A DNA stretch of 64,000 bases from Streptomyces longhuiensis (lineage in GTDB: Bacteria; Actinomycetota; Actinomycetes; Streptomycetales; Streptomycetaceae), in NCBI RefSeq assembly GCF_020616555.1, contig NZ_CP085173.1, forward strand, positions 1,302,001 through 1,366,000, read 5' to 3'. Within the stretch, counting starts at the first letter, position 1, and each line of letters begins with the position of its first letter. Below, piece after piece: positions 50,924 through 59,174 of the stretch. The translations under genes and the position numbers were made by a program. Below the pieces are notes generated by a model. The model did no database searches, was not told where the DNA came from, and saw only the letters and a program-made list of their open reading frames with translations.

Positions 50924-52198
50924 TCACTGATCGCGGCGCAGCAGGTCCTCGTACGTCTCGCGGCGGACCACCGCGCGGGCCTCGCCGTCACGGCAGAAGA
51001 CGACCGGGGGTCGGCGGGCGCCGTTGTAGTTGTTGGAGATCGAGTAGCAGTACGCGCCGGTGACCGGTACCGCGATCAGGTCGCCGACGGCCGGGGCCCG
51101 CAGCGGGACGTCACGGATGAGGGTGTCGCCCGACTCGCAGTGGCGGCCGACCAGGTCGCAGGGTTCGCCGCCACCGACGCGGGAGGTGACGGTCGCCTCG
51201 AAGCGCTGGCCGTAGAGCATCGGTTCGAGGTTGTCGCCCATGCCGCCGTCGACGGCGACGAGGGCGCGGGGACGGCCCCGCTTGACGGTGACCGCGCGGT
51301 AGAGGGTGAGCGCCGACTCGGCGACCAGGGACCGCCCGGGCTCGATGATCAGCCGGGCGTTCGCGGGGAGGTGGGCGCGGGCGGCGTCGGTCAGGGTCCG
51401 TACGTACTCGTCGACCGTCGGCGCCCGGTCCGCGTAGGTGTAGCGGACGCCCAGGCCGCCGCCCAGGTCGTACACGGCGTGCTCGCCCAGCTCGCCGAGG
51501 GAGGCGATGGCCTCGACGGCACGGGCGAACGGGGCGGTGTCGAGGAGCTGCGAGCCGACGTGGACGTGCACGCCGTCGAGGTGGAGCCGGTCACTGGCGC
51601 GGATCCGGGCCGCTGCGCGCACGGCGTCGGGCACGGAGAGGCCGAACTTGGAACCGGCGTGGCCGGTGGCCATCGCCTCGTGGGTGTCGGCCTCGACGTC
51701 CGGGATGACACGGATCAGGACGCGCTGCTCGTCCGTGACGATCTTCTCCAGGCGGTCGATGTCGTCGAAGTTGTCGATGACGATCGTGCCGGCTCCGGCG
51801 CCGACCGCCATGCCGAGTTCCTCGTCGGTCTTGGCGTTGCCGTGGACGACGAGCCGGGCCGGGTCGGCGCCCGCGGCGAGTGCGGCCACGAGTTCCCCGC
51901 CGCCGGCGACGTCCACGCCGAGCCCCTCCTCGACCATCACACGGACGACGGCGGTGCACGGGAAGGACTTCGACGCGAAGACGACTTGTCCGTTCGGCCA
52001 ATGGCGACTCAGGGCGTCTGTGTACTCGCGCGCGCGGGCCCTGAGAGCACCTTCGTCGACGATGACGGCCGGGGTTCCGAAACGCTCGGCGAGGTCGTCG
52101 AGGCGGCACCCACCGACGACGATCTCGCCGTCCGGGGCGAGATCTGTCCCCTTCGGGAAGAGTCCGACGATATCTGAGGTGGTGGTCGTGGCGCTCAT
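50924..52198 (-). CDS. Diaminopimelate decarboxylase-family (LysA-like) PLP enzyme
   Basis: A 424-residue fold-III PLP decarboxylase acting on diaminopimelate or a related basic amino acid. The PLP Lys is in VVFASKSFPCTAVVRVMVEE; the phosphate-binding glycine loop is YDLGGGLGVRY; EPGRSLVAESALTLYRAVTV and the partner-subunit Cys in GRHCESGDTLI, followed by YCYSISNNYNGARRPPVVFC, complete the active site. In Streptomyces the biosynthetic lysA is normally beside hom/thrC; here the neighbours are a PucR regulator and a cationic amino acid permease, so this may be a paralogue for another amino acid. The start ATG at 52198 begins a typical N-terminus. Confidence 0.88.
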   Translation of the reverse strand: MSATTTTSDIVGLFPKGTDLAPDGEIVVGGCRLDDLAERFGTPAVIVDEGALRARAREYTDALSRHWPNGQVVFASKSFPCTAVVRVMVEEGLGVDVAGGGELVAALAAGADPARLVVHGNAKTDEELGMAVGAGAGTIVIDNFDDIDRLEKIVTDEQRVLIRVIPDVEADTHEAMATGHAGSKFGLSVPDAVRAAARIRASDRLHLDGVHVHVGSQLLDTAPFARAVEAIASLGELGEHAVYDLGGGLGVRYTYADRAPTVDEYVRTLTDAARAHLPANARLIIEPGRSLVAESALTLYRAVTVKRGRPRALVAVDGGMGDNLEPMLYGQRFEATVTSRVGGGEPCDLVGRHCESGDTLIRDVPLRAPAVGDLIAVPVTGAYCYSISNNYNGARRPPVVFCRDGEARAVVRRETYEDLLRRDQ

Positions 52199-52255
52199 GG
52201 GCGATGGCTCCTGTCCCTGGTCGATGGGCCTATCCTGACGGCTCCCCCCATCGCC
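52199..52255. promoter_or_regulatory. Spaced inverted repeat between lysA-like and PucR genes
   Basis: GGCGATGG (52200-52207) and CCATCGCC (52248-52255) are exact 8-base arms 40 bases apart, close to each divergent start. TATCCT at 52231-52236 could be a rightward -10. The layout could allow a dimer to bind both ends. Confidence 0.35.
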
Positions 52256-52291
52256 ATCACCGGCGTCCCGCCCCAGGAATCGAGGCCCCCA

Positions 52292-53875
52292 TTGTCTGAT
52301 CGGACAAACCCCGACGGACGGGCGGCGGGTTCCTTGCGCTTCCTGGTCGGCTCCGCCGGCCCCCTCCGCGTACTCACAGCGCCCGGTGGCCTCGACGTCT
52401 CCGTGCGCGGCACGGTCATCCACGACCCTGGCGACCCGCTGCCCGCGGCCCCGTCGGCGCTGCTGCTGCTCGTGGGGGCGGACGTGGCCGATCCACGTAC
52501 GGGCACCGTGCTGCGCCGCGCGGCGGCGGAGGGTTACGCGGGGGTGGTCGTCAAATGCCGTGGCCAGGAGGCGGATCGGCTGACGGCCGAGGCCGAGCGG
52601 TGCTCCCTGGCGGTCCTTGCCGCCGGCGACGCGGTGCCGTGGCGGTACGTGGATGCGGAGATCGGCTGCGCGCTCGCGGCGTACGGAGTGGGTGACCTGT
52701 CCCCGTCGGCCCCCGCCGGGAGCGAGGAACTGTTCTCGCTGGCCGACGCGGTGGCCGCCGTCGTGGGTGGCTCGGTCGCGGTCGAGGACCTGGACCAGCA
52801 TGTCGTCGCCTACTCGAACGTCCCCGGTCAGCGCATCGACAGTCTGCGCGAGCGCGGCATCCTGGAGCGGCGGGTTCCCGACGACCCGGGCCAGCGGCAG
52901 CAGTACCGCGATGTGCTCGCGGCCGACGGTGTGGTCCGGTTCCCACGAGCGCGCGACGAACTGGCGCGCGCGGCGGTCGCGGTGCGGGCGGGGACTCTGC
53001 CGCTCGGGACGCTGTGGGCGATCGAGCCGGAGGGCGGCCTGTCGGAGCAGGCCGAGTCGGCATTGCGGGACGCGGCGCGGCTGGCGGCCCCGCATCTGCT
53101 GCGCGCGCTGAACGCGACCGAGGCCGAGCAACGCATGCGCCGGGACACCCTGCGCGCGCTCCTGGAGGGGTACGGGCCGCCGGCCGACGAGGCGGCGGCG
53201 CGGCTCGGGCTCGGCCAGGGGGAGAAGGCGTGCCTGGCCGCGTTCGCCCCGGACGAGGGCGGCGCCCTCATCGCCCACCTGGAGTCGTCCCTGGTCCGGT
53301 ACTGCGCGGCGCATCTCCCGTCGGCGACGGTGACGGCGTCGGCACGTGCGGTGTACGTGCTGCTGACCTCGCTCTCACCCGCCGCCGCGCGAAGGTTCGC
53401 GGACGGTGCGCTGGGGACCGTACGGGCTGCCCTCGGTACGCCGGTGCGGGCCGTGGTGACGCGGGCGTACCCGGATCTGCTGCGGGCCGGTGCGCTGCGG
53501 CGCGAGGCGGACGACATTCTCCGGGCCACCGACGGCGACGGGGGCGGCGCGCCCGCGGCCACCGCGGAGGACGTACGCCATGTCGTCCTGCTGAACCGGC
53601 TCGCCGACGAGTTGCGCCGGGAGCCGTGGCTGCGGCTGCCCGGGGTCGCCGCGCTGCTGGCGCACGACGCGGAGCAGGGCACCGACTACGCGGCGACGGT
53701 CACGGCCTGGATGGACGCGACCGGCGACGTCGCGAGCGCCGCAGCCGGTCTGCGGGTGCATCCCAACACCCTGCGCTACCGGCTGCGGCGCGTACGCGAA
53801 CTCTTCGGCCTCGACCTCGACGACCGCGAGGTGCGGCTTGCCGCCTGGCTCGAACTCAGGCTCGCGCAGCGGTAG
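52292..53875 (+). CDS. PucR/CdaR-family transcriptional regulator
   Basis: A 527-residue regulator with an N-terminal PucR-like sensor (SLRFLVGSAGPLRVLTAPGG to VKCRGQEADRL), a GGDEF-like central region and the C-terminal PucR HTH: WMDATGDVASAAAGLRVHPN followed by TLRYRLRRVRELFGLDLDDR. The start is TTG at 52292, with only GAGG upstream. It is divergent from the LysA-like gene and converges with, and overlaps by 20 bp, the cationic amino acid permease gene. PucR proteins activate nitrogen-compound catabolism, so control of this decarboxylase and permease is plausible. Confidence 0.9.
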   Translation: MSDRTNPDGRAAGSLRFLVGSAGPLRVLTAPGGLDVSVRGTVIHDPGDPLPAAPSALLLLVGADVADPRTGTVLRRAAAEGYAGVVVKCRGQEADRLTAEAERCSLAVLAAGDAVPWRYVDAEIGCALAAYGVGDLSPSAPAGSEELFSLADAVAAVVGGSVAVEDLDQHVVAYSNVPGQRIDSLRERGILERRVPDDPGQRQQYRDVLAADGVVRFPRARDELARAAVAVRAGTLPLGTLWAIEPEGGLSEQAESALRDAARLAAPHLLRALNATEAEQRMRRDTLRALLEGYGPPADEAAARLGLGQGEKACLAAFAPDEGGALIAHLESSLVRYCAAHLPSATVTASARAVYVLLTSLSPAAARRFADGALGTVRAALGTPVRAVVTRAYPDLLRAGALRREADDILRATDGDGGGAPAATAEDVRHVVLLNRLADELRREPWLRLPGVAALLAHDAEQGTDYAATVTAWMDATGDVASAAAGLRVHPNTLRYRLRRVRELFGLDLDDREVRLAAWLELRLAQR

Positions 53876-55337
53876 TCGAGACGTCGGCTTCCCCGTGCTC
53901 GTGGGCCGAGGCCCGCTCGCGCAGGGCGGAGTGGCGACGGCCGAACACCAGGTAGAGCGCCGCCGCGAGCACCAGCCACCCGCCGAAGAGCGCCCACGTG
54001 ATGCCCGGCAGCAGCCACGCGAGGTAGAGGCAGGACGCCGCGGACACGATCGGCACGACGGGATACAGGGGCACCTTGTACGGCCGCGGCGCGTCGGGGG
54101 CGATGCGGCGCAGGACGACCACGGCCGCCGCCACGGCCACGAACGCGACGAGGGTTCCCATGCTGGTCAGGTCGGCCAGGTACTGGAGCGGCACGAACGC
54201 GGCCAGCGCTCCGACGCCGGCGCCCACGATCCATGTGTTGTCGACGGGCGTGTGCCGCTTGCGGTCGACGCGGCGGAAGATCTCGGGGACGAGCCCGTCG
54301 CGGGCCATCGAGAAGAGGATGCGCGTCTGCCCGTACAGGGTCACCAGCACCACGCTGAAGATCGACACCACGGCACCGGCCGACAGCAGCACGACCGGCC
54401 AGCCCGCGCCCGTGACATCGCGCAGGATCTCGGCGAGGACCGCCTCGCCCGCGTCGGCCTGCGCACCGAACCGGCCGGCGGGCTGCGCGCCCACCGCCGC
54501 CAGGGACACCAGGATGTACAGCACCGTGACCGCGCCGAGCGTCAGGACCAGCGCGAGCGGGATGGTGCGCCGCGGATCGCGGACCTCCTCGCTCGCCGTG
54601 GCGACGGTGTCGAAGCCGACGTAGGAGAAGAAGACGGCGGAGGCGGCGACCCCGATGCCGGACGCTCCGTGCGGCGCGAAGTCGGCGAAGTGACCGGCCC
54701 GGAACGCGGTGAACGCCACGGCGACGAACAGCACGAGGACGCTCAGCTTGACGCACACCATGACGGCGTTGAGGCGTGCGGACTCGCGCGTGCCGCGCGC
54801 CAGCAGCAGGGAACAGAGCAGCACCACGACGAGCGCCGGGATGTTCACCACTCCCCCGGCCCCGGGCGGCTGGCTGATCGCGTCGGGCAGCGTGAACCCG
54901 AAGAGCGCGTCGGTGAGTTCGTTGAGGTACTGCCCCCAGCTGACGGCCACGGTGGACACCGCGACGCCGTACTCGAGGATCAGACACCAGGCGACCAGAT
55001 ACGCCGCCCCCTCACCGAGGGAGGCATAGGTGTACGAGTACGTACTGCCCGCCACCGGAATCGCGCCGGCCAGTTCGACGTAACAGAGCGCCGCGAGTCC
55101 CGCGACCACCGCCGCGACGACGAAGGAGAGCACCACGCCCGGTCCCGCCTTGGGGACCGCGGTGCCGAGCACGAAGAAGATGCCGGTGCCCACGACGGAA
55201 CTGATCCCGAGGAGGGTCAGCTGCGTCAGCCCCATACTGCGCCGCAGACCGCCCGGCCCCGAGGCCTCGCTCTCCGCCTCGCCGATCATGCTCTCCAGCG
55301 GCTTACGGCGGCACAGTTGACGGGCCGTCACGCGCAT
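53856..55337 (-). CDS. APC permease of the cationic amino acid transporter type
   Basis: A 493-residue transporter with about 12 helices. GLTQLTLLGISSVVGTGIFF is the signature first span, followed by GPGVVLSFVVAAVVAGLAAL, AGSTYSYTYASLGEGAAYLV and SYVGFDTVATASEEVRDPRR, all features of CAT-type carriers for arginine, lysine or ornithine. The ATG at 55337 has AGGAGGA upstream. Its last 20 bases overlap the end of the opposing PucR gene. The combination with a LysA-type decarboxylase suggests a basic amino acid route. Confidence 0.9.
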   Translation of the reverse strand: MRVTARQLCRRKPLESMIGEAESEASGPGGLRRSMGLTQLTLLGISSVVGTGIFFVLGTAVPKAGPGVVLSFVVAAVVAGLAALCYVELAGAIPVAGSTYSYTYASLGEGAAYLVAWCLILEYGVAVSTVAVSWGQYLNELTDALFGFTLPDAISQPPGAGGVVNIPALVVVLLCSLLLARGTRESARLNAVMVCVKLSVLVLFVAVAFTAFRAGHFADFAPHGASGIGVAASAVFFSYVGFDTVATASEEVRDPRRTIPLALVLTLGAVTVLYILVSLAAVGAQPAGRFGAQADAGEAVLAEILRDVTGAGWPVVLLSAGAVVSIFSVVLVTLYGQTRILFSMARDGLVPEIFRRVDRKRHTPVDNTWIVGAGVGALAAFVPLQYLADLTSMGTLVAFVAVAAAVVVLRRIAPDAPRPYKVPLYPVVPIVSAASCLYLAWLLPGITWALFGGWLVLAAALYLVFGRRHSALRERASAHEHGEADVSTTAARA

Positions 55338-55693
55338 GCGTCCTCCTGGATGTCCTACGCCCCGCGGTGGATCGCGAGGGGCTGCGGGGGATGCTGCGGC
55401 ACCCGGACCGCGCACTCAACGTCGGATCCGTACAAGAGCGGAAGGACGCTTTGGCCAATGCGACAGGTGCGCGAACTATGCGTCGTATCGCCGGAAATGG
55501 AGGCGGCGACGCAGGTGAAAGCGCAGGTGAGAGCTCCGGCGAAAGCGCCTTCTCCGATTGGCAGTTGATGTCCGCCTTTGTGCGGTGATTACGGCGTTCG
55601 GGTGCTGTGGCGGACAGGACGCAACCAACCGGTGGCCCGGCAGCCTCCTGACCGACACAGACCGACACAGTCCGACCGTCGTGAGGAAGTGCC
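55338..55693. other. Intergenic region with tandem 12-bp repeats
   Basis: About 355 bases between the divergent permease and small-protein genes. Three 12-base units GCAGGTGAAAGC, GCAGGTGAGAGC and TCCGGCGAAAGC run from 55511 to 55546, and ACCGACACAG is repeated just before the small gene. An open frame at 55367-55588 has poor codon bias and no ribosome site, so I left it out. Confidence 0.5.
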
Positions 55694-55984
55694 ATGAACT
55701 CTTTTGCCACCGTCCTGCCGACCCCCGACCTGGACACGGGCGCCGACTTCCTGCTCCCGCTGCCCGACCCGGCGCAGCGCCTGGACCTGGCTCCGCCGGC
55801 CCCCACGTGCCTGACCTCCCGGGACCGGCACCGCCTCAGCCTGAACGCCACGCTTACCACCGCCGGGATCCCGCCTCACCCCGACGACATGGAGGCCATC
55901 GACGCGCTCAGCGCCCTCGACGACACCGTCGCGCTCGCCGTCCAGAGGTGGCTCGCGTCCCGCCCCACCGCCCTGCTCGGGTGA
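55694..55984 (+). CDS. Hypothetical 96-residue protein
   Basis: A small acidic protein with no recognised domain. It has a Pro-rich first half (PTPDLDTGADFLLPLPDPAQ) and a helical second half (RDRHRLSLNATLTTAGIPPH, MEAIDALSALDDTVALAVQR). Coding is supported by an excellent GAGGAAG ribosome site before the ATG at 55694 and by strong third-position GC. No signal peptide or cysteine pair is seen. It is a single gene converging with a GNAT acetyltransferase. Confidence 0.75.
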   Translation: MNSFATVLPTPDLDTGADFLLPLPDPAQRLDLAPPAPTCLTSRDRHRLSLNATLTTAGIPPHPDDMEAIDALSALDDTVALAVQRWLASRPTALLG

Positions 55985-56018
55985 CGTGAGGCACCGGCCC
56001 TGTCCCGCCGCGGACGCC

Positions 56019-56495
56019 CTACAGGGGCTGGTCCATCCGCACCTGCATCGGCCGCAGCCCGATGGCCTCGTAGAACGGCCGTGCCGCGACGTTGAACTCC
56101 CATACGCTCGCGACCAGGCGCCGGCATCCGGCTCGGCGTCCCACTTCACGGACGGCTTCCACCAGCGCCGCACCGACCCCGCTCCGAGCGGCGGCGGGGT
56201 CCACGGCCAGGTGTTCCATGGAGACCACCGCGGCGGGCAGGGTGATCACGGATGCCTCACGTCGCTCGACGCGGCAGAACGTGTAGGCCACCACTTCACC
56301 CTCGTCCGACTCGGCGACCAGGAGGGTCGCGGCCTCGTCCCTCAACCAGCCCCGGAAGCGCTCCGTCATCCCTGCCTGCGAAGGCTCGGCGACGAACAGG
56401 TCCGGCCGGTGCCGTGCGTGCAGCCGCTGAACCATGCCGCTCAGACGGACCATGGCGTCGATGTCACCGGGGGAAGCCTCACGGATCCTCGTCAT
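56019..56495 (-). CDS. GNAT family N-acetyltransferase
   Basis: A 158-residue acetyl-CoA-dependent acyltransferase. It starts TRIREASPGDIDAMVRLSGM, the usual first strand and helix; motif A is VSMEHLAVDPAAARSGVGAA with RSGVGA binding the CoA pyrophosphate, and the C-terminus VWEFNVAARPFYEAIGLRPM is the classical motif B. The ATG at 56495 is where homology begins. The substrate amine is unknown. Confidence 0.92.
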   Translation of the reverse strand: MTRIREASPGDIDAMVRLSGMVQRLHARHRPDLFVAEPSQAGMTERFRGWLRDEAATLLVAESDEGEVVAYTFCRVERREASVITLPAAVVSMEHLAVDPAAARSGVGAALVEAVREVGRRAGCRRLVASVWEFNVAARPFYEAIGLRPMQVRMDQPL

Positions 56496-56737
56496 CACCC
56501 CATGGTGGTGAGAACCCCCCACGACCACCAGCCGGATTCCGGCCCGGCGCGGCTCCCTCCTCGCGCGCGGTGAACCGCCGGTCGCGTCCTGCTCCAGATG
56601 GCGCACCGCGCAGGCGGGGGCGGGGGCGGCTATGGGTACATCTCCGCGTGCTCACGAGCCTCATGCTCACGTGCCTCTGCCGGGCACGTCGCAACGCCCT
56701 CGCGCCGGAAGCGCGGGGGCGTTGCGGCGTCGACGTG

Positions 56738-56920
56738 TCAACGTCTCAGGCTCGACTCGGCCACGCGGGCGGCGATGGCGTTCACCTCGTTCTGGGGCAG
56801 CCCCGCCTCGCACACGATGGTCACCACGCGACCGTCGTCCAGCGTGGCCCGCCGCACCCCGACACCCAACGGCACGGACGGTTCCCGCCGTGTCTCCACT
56901 TCAAGTTCCTGCTCGGGCAT
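56738..56920 (-). CDS. Hypothetical 60-residue protein
   Basis: A short protein, MPEQELEVETRREPSVPLGV then ATLDDGRVVTIVCEAGLPQN and EVNAIAARVAESSLRR, with a likely beta-beta-alpha fold. GGAG stands 6 bases before the ATG at 56920 and codon use is normal, which favours a real gene. No family is recognised; a Cys in TIVCEAG is the only notable residue. It has no obvious partner. Confidence 0.6.
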   Translation of the reverse strand: MPEQELEVETRREPSVPLGVGVRRATLDDGRVVTIVCEAGLPQNEVNAIAARVAESSLRR

Positions 56921-57050
56921 GCGCGCTCCAACCCTCGACGAGAGGCCACGGTAAGCACAGCCGGGAACACGGATCACGCCAGCCACACAGGCGCATCACA
57001 CAAACGAGCCCTCACGTTCCACGCAGACGGAGCACCCCGTCGTCCGGCCG

Positions 57051-58010
57051 TCAGGACGCCCGGCGCACACCCGCGAAGACGGTGGTGGCCGAGAGCACGA
57101 ACGCGTCGGGGCGCCGCAGGATGCCCTCCGGCGCCGCGTCGTCGAGCAGGATGTCGAGCGTCTTGCGGTCGTCGGCGTCCAGGGACTCGCTCATCACGTC
57201 GCGCAGCCGGGTCAGTTGGTTGTGCAGAAACGTGCGGGCCGTCTCCCCCAGGGGCGCCGGCAGGTCGAGCAGGTACGTGAAGCTGCCGACGTCCGTGAGT
57301 CCCGCCTCGCCGAGCATCGCGGGCCAGTCCTCGACCGTGCTCGTGCTGCCCGGCAGCTCGGAGCGCATCCGCTCGAACCAGTACTCCTGGAGGGCGTCGA
57401 GCCGCGCCTGGAAACCCGGCTTGCCGATACCGATGTCGCGGGGGAGGCAGCGCATCGGCAGCCCGCCCTCGGCGACCGCGAGCATGCCGCCGGGCCGCAG
57501 TGCTCCGGCGAGCGCGTCCAGCACCCCCTGCTGATCACCGATGTGGTGCACGGCCTTGCTGCTCCAGATCAGATCGGCCTCGCCGAGACCGCCGCCCGCG
57601 CGCCCGTCGCCGACCTCCAGGTCGCCGGGCAGCTCCGCGTGCCGGATCGCCACCCTGTCGCCGAGTCCGAGACGCCCGGCTCGGGCCAGAGCGCGGTCGA
57701 GGAGTGCGGGCGCGCCGTCCACCGCGACGACTTCGGCGTCCGGGAAGGCCTCGGCGAGCGCACAGGTCATCACGCCCGGGCCGCTGCCGATGTCGAGGAT
57801 GCGGCGGACCTCCTTGTCCGGGCCGAGCAGGTCAGCGAGCCGGGCGGCCGTCTGCCGCAGGACCGGGAGATGCAGGTCGCCGTTGTTCTCCAACGTGTCG
57901 GCCATGGCCTCCCAGTCGATCTCGGTGCTGTCGGAACCGTGGTCATGCCCGTGACCGTGATGCCCGTTCTCGTGTCCGTGGCTCTGCGCGGGATTGCTGT
58001 GTGTGCTCAT
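57051..58010 (-). CDS. SAM-dependent methyltransferase with His-rich N-terminus
   Basis: A 319-residue class I methyltransferase. Motif I is ILDIGSGPGVMTCALAEAFP, the acidic loop VVAVDGAPALLDRALARAGR and motif IV ADLIWSSKAVHHIGDQQGVL. The unusual part is the first 30 residues, where HGHENGHHGHGHDHG holds eight His in 15 residues, resembling the metal-binding tails of nickel or zinc chaperones. The ATG at 58010 includes this tail; no later start is better supported. It is divergent from an XRE-cupin regulator with an operator-like repeat between, so the pair is probably co-regulated. The substrate and the bound metal are unknown. Confidence 0.9.
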   Translation of the reverse strand: MSTHSNPAQSHGHENGHHGHGHDHGSDSTEIDWEAMADTLENNGDLHLPVLRQTAARLADLLGPDKEVRRILDIGSGPGVMTCALAEAFPDAEVVAVDGAPALLDRALARAGRLGLGDRVAIRHAELPGDLEVGDGRAGGGLGEADLIWSSKAVHHIGDQQGVLDALAGALRPGGMLAVAEGGLPMRCLPRDIGIGKPGFQARLDALQEYWFERMRSELPGSTSTVEDWPAMLGEAGLTDVGSFTYLLDLPAPLGETARTFLHNQLTRLRDVMSESLDADDRKTLDILLDDAAPEGILRRPDAFVLSATTVFAGVRRAS

Positions 58011-58041
58011 GGCCAGGAGAGTGCACCCGTCGCGCATGAAC

Positions 58042-58057
58042 GGCAATCTGTGTTGCC
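58042..58057. promoter_or_regulatory. GGCAA-N6-TTGCC operator candidate
   Basis: GGCAA (58042-58046) and TTGCC (58053-58057) form a 5-6-5 inverted repeat in the 77-bp gap between the divergent methyltransferase and XRE-cupin genes, positioned to repress both. Confidence 0.5.
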
Positions 58058-58087
58058 ATTTCCGGGACAGCCGGGTGAGATGCCCGC

Positions 58088-58726
58088 ATGGAGAAGGTGG
58101 ATGACGTGGCCGACACGGACGACACGGACGACACGAATGACGTGAACGAACCGGTGCCCTATCAAGCGGTCCTCGACGAGGTGGCCCCGCGGCTGAGACG
58201 GCTGCGCGACCGGCGCGGTCTCACCCTGGCGGCGCTCTCGGAAGTCACCGGCATCTCCAAGAGCACCCTTTCCCGCCTCGAGTCCGGGCAGCGCCGCCCG
58301 AGCCTCGAGCTGCTGCTGCCGCTGGCCGGTGCGTACGGTGTGCCTCTGGACGAGCTGGTCGGCGCTCCCGAGGTGGGGGATCCCCGCGTCCGGCTGACGC
58401 CACGCCCGATGCCGAGCGGCGGCACGTTCGTCCCCCTGACGCGGTCGCCCGGCCCCCTTCAGGCGTACAAGATGGTCATCGCCGACCGGGGCTGCGAGCC
58501 GGATCTCCGTACGCACGAGGGCTACGAGTGGCTGTATGTGCTGGACGGCCGGCTGCGGCTCGTGCTCGCCGAGCACGATCTGGTCCTCGGACCGGGCGAG
58601 GCCGCCGAGTTCGACACCCGGGTCCCGCACTGGTTCAGCAGCGCGGACGGCCGGCCCGTCGAACTCCTCAGCCTCTTCGGGCGTCAGGGGGAACGGATGC
58701 ACGTCCGCGCCAAGCCCCACCGGTGA
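58088..58726 (+). CDS. XRE-family regulator with C-terminal cupin domain
   Basis: A 212-residue regulator: an acidic Asp/Thr-rich tail (VDDVADTDDTDDTNDVNEPV), an HTH (RLRDRRGLTLAALSEVTGIS, KSTLSRLESGQRRPSLELLL) and a cupin barrel with HEGYEWLYVLDGRLRLVLAE, LGPGEAAEFDTRVPHWFSS and a His that could bind metal. XRE-cupin proteins sense small molecules or metals and usually regulate a neighbour. The gene is divergent from the His-rich methyltransferase, which makes that gene the likely target. A weak GATG-rich start region leaves ATG 58088 as the only good start. Confidence 0.92.
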   Translation: MEKVDDVADTDDTDDTNDVNEPVPYQAVLDEVAPRLRRLRDRRGLTLAALSEVTGISKSTLSRLESGQRRPSLELLLPLAGAYGVPLDELVGAPEVGDPRVRLTPRPMPSGGTFVPLTRSPGPLQAYKMVIADRGCEPDLRTHEGYEWLYVLDGRLRLVLAEHDLVLGPGEAAEFDTRVPHWFSSADGRPVELLSLFGRQGERMHVRAKPHR

Positions 58727-58763
58727 GCCGCCTCCCCATGGAGAGCCCGGCACCCGGCACGGC

Positions 58764-58769
58764 TAAGGT
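58764..58769 (+). promoter_or_regulatory. -10 element for a leaderless MerR-TOBE mRNA
   Basis: TAAGGT ends 6 bases before the GTG at 58776, and no ribosome-binding site is present, so the message probably starts at the initiation codon. Confidence 0.45.
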
Positions 58770-58775
58770 TCCGAT

Positions 58776-59174
58776 GTGTCGTCGTACAGCATTGGCCAGG
58801 CCGCGCGCCTGCTCGGGGTGAGCGGGGAGACCGTGCGCCGGTGGGCCGACAGCGGCCGCCTGACGATGGGGCGGGACGGGACGGGGAACCGTGTGATCGA
58901 CGGTGTCGGTCTCGCGCGGTTCGCCAAGAGCCGGGCCGCGGAAGCCGATCGGGGCGTGGCAGAGGCGCCGCGCACGTCGGTGCGCAACTCGTTCACCGGG
59001 ATCGTGACGGCGCTCAAGGCCGACGACGTCGTGGCGCAGGTGGAGATCCAGGCCGGGCCGCACCGGATGGTGTCGATGGTGACGCGTGAGGCCGTCGAGG
59101 AGTTGGGCCTCGCCGTCGGGGTCACCGTCACCGCTCGTGTGAAGTCGACGAGCGTGCACGTCGACCGTTCCTAG
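58776..59174 (+). CDS. MerR-type HTH plus TOBE (molybdate/tungstate-binding) protein
   Basis: A 132-residue protein with an excisionase/MerR-like HTH (YSIGQAARLLGVSGETVRRW, ADSGRLTMGRDGTGNRVIDG) followed by a Mop/TOBE domain (SVRNSFTGIVTALKADDVVA to ELGLAVGVTVTARVKSTSVH) that binds oxyanions such as molybdate. In actinobacteria this architecture precedes or sits near molybdate transporter genes; none is adjacent here, but a Moco enzyme lies at 38-40 kb. Its 3' end overlaps the opposing PucR gene by 47 bp. Confidence 0.88.
   Translation: MSSYSIGQAARLLGVSGETVRRWADSGRLTMGRDGTGNRVIDGVGLARFAKSRAAEADRGVAEAPRTSVRNSFTGIVTALKADDVVAQVEIQAGPHRMVSMVTREAVEELGLAVGVTVTARVKSTSVHVDRS

Noticed and set aside
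55367..55588. 73-codon frame upstream of the small protein at 55.7 kb
   Set aside because: Weak third-position GC in the second half, no ribosome site, and it merely translates the 12-bp repeats.
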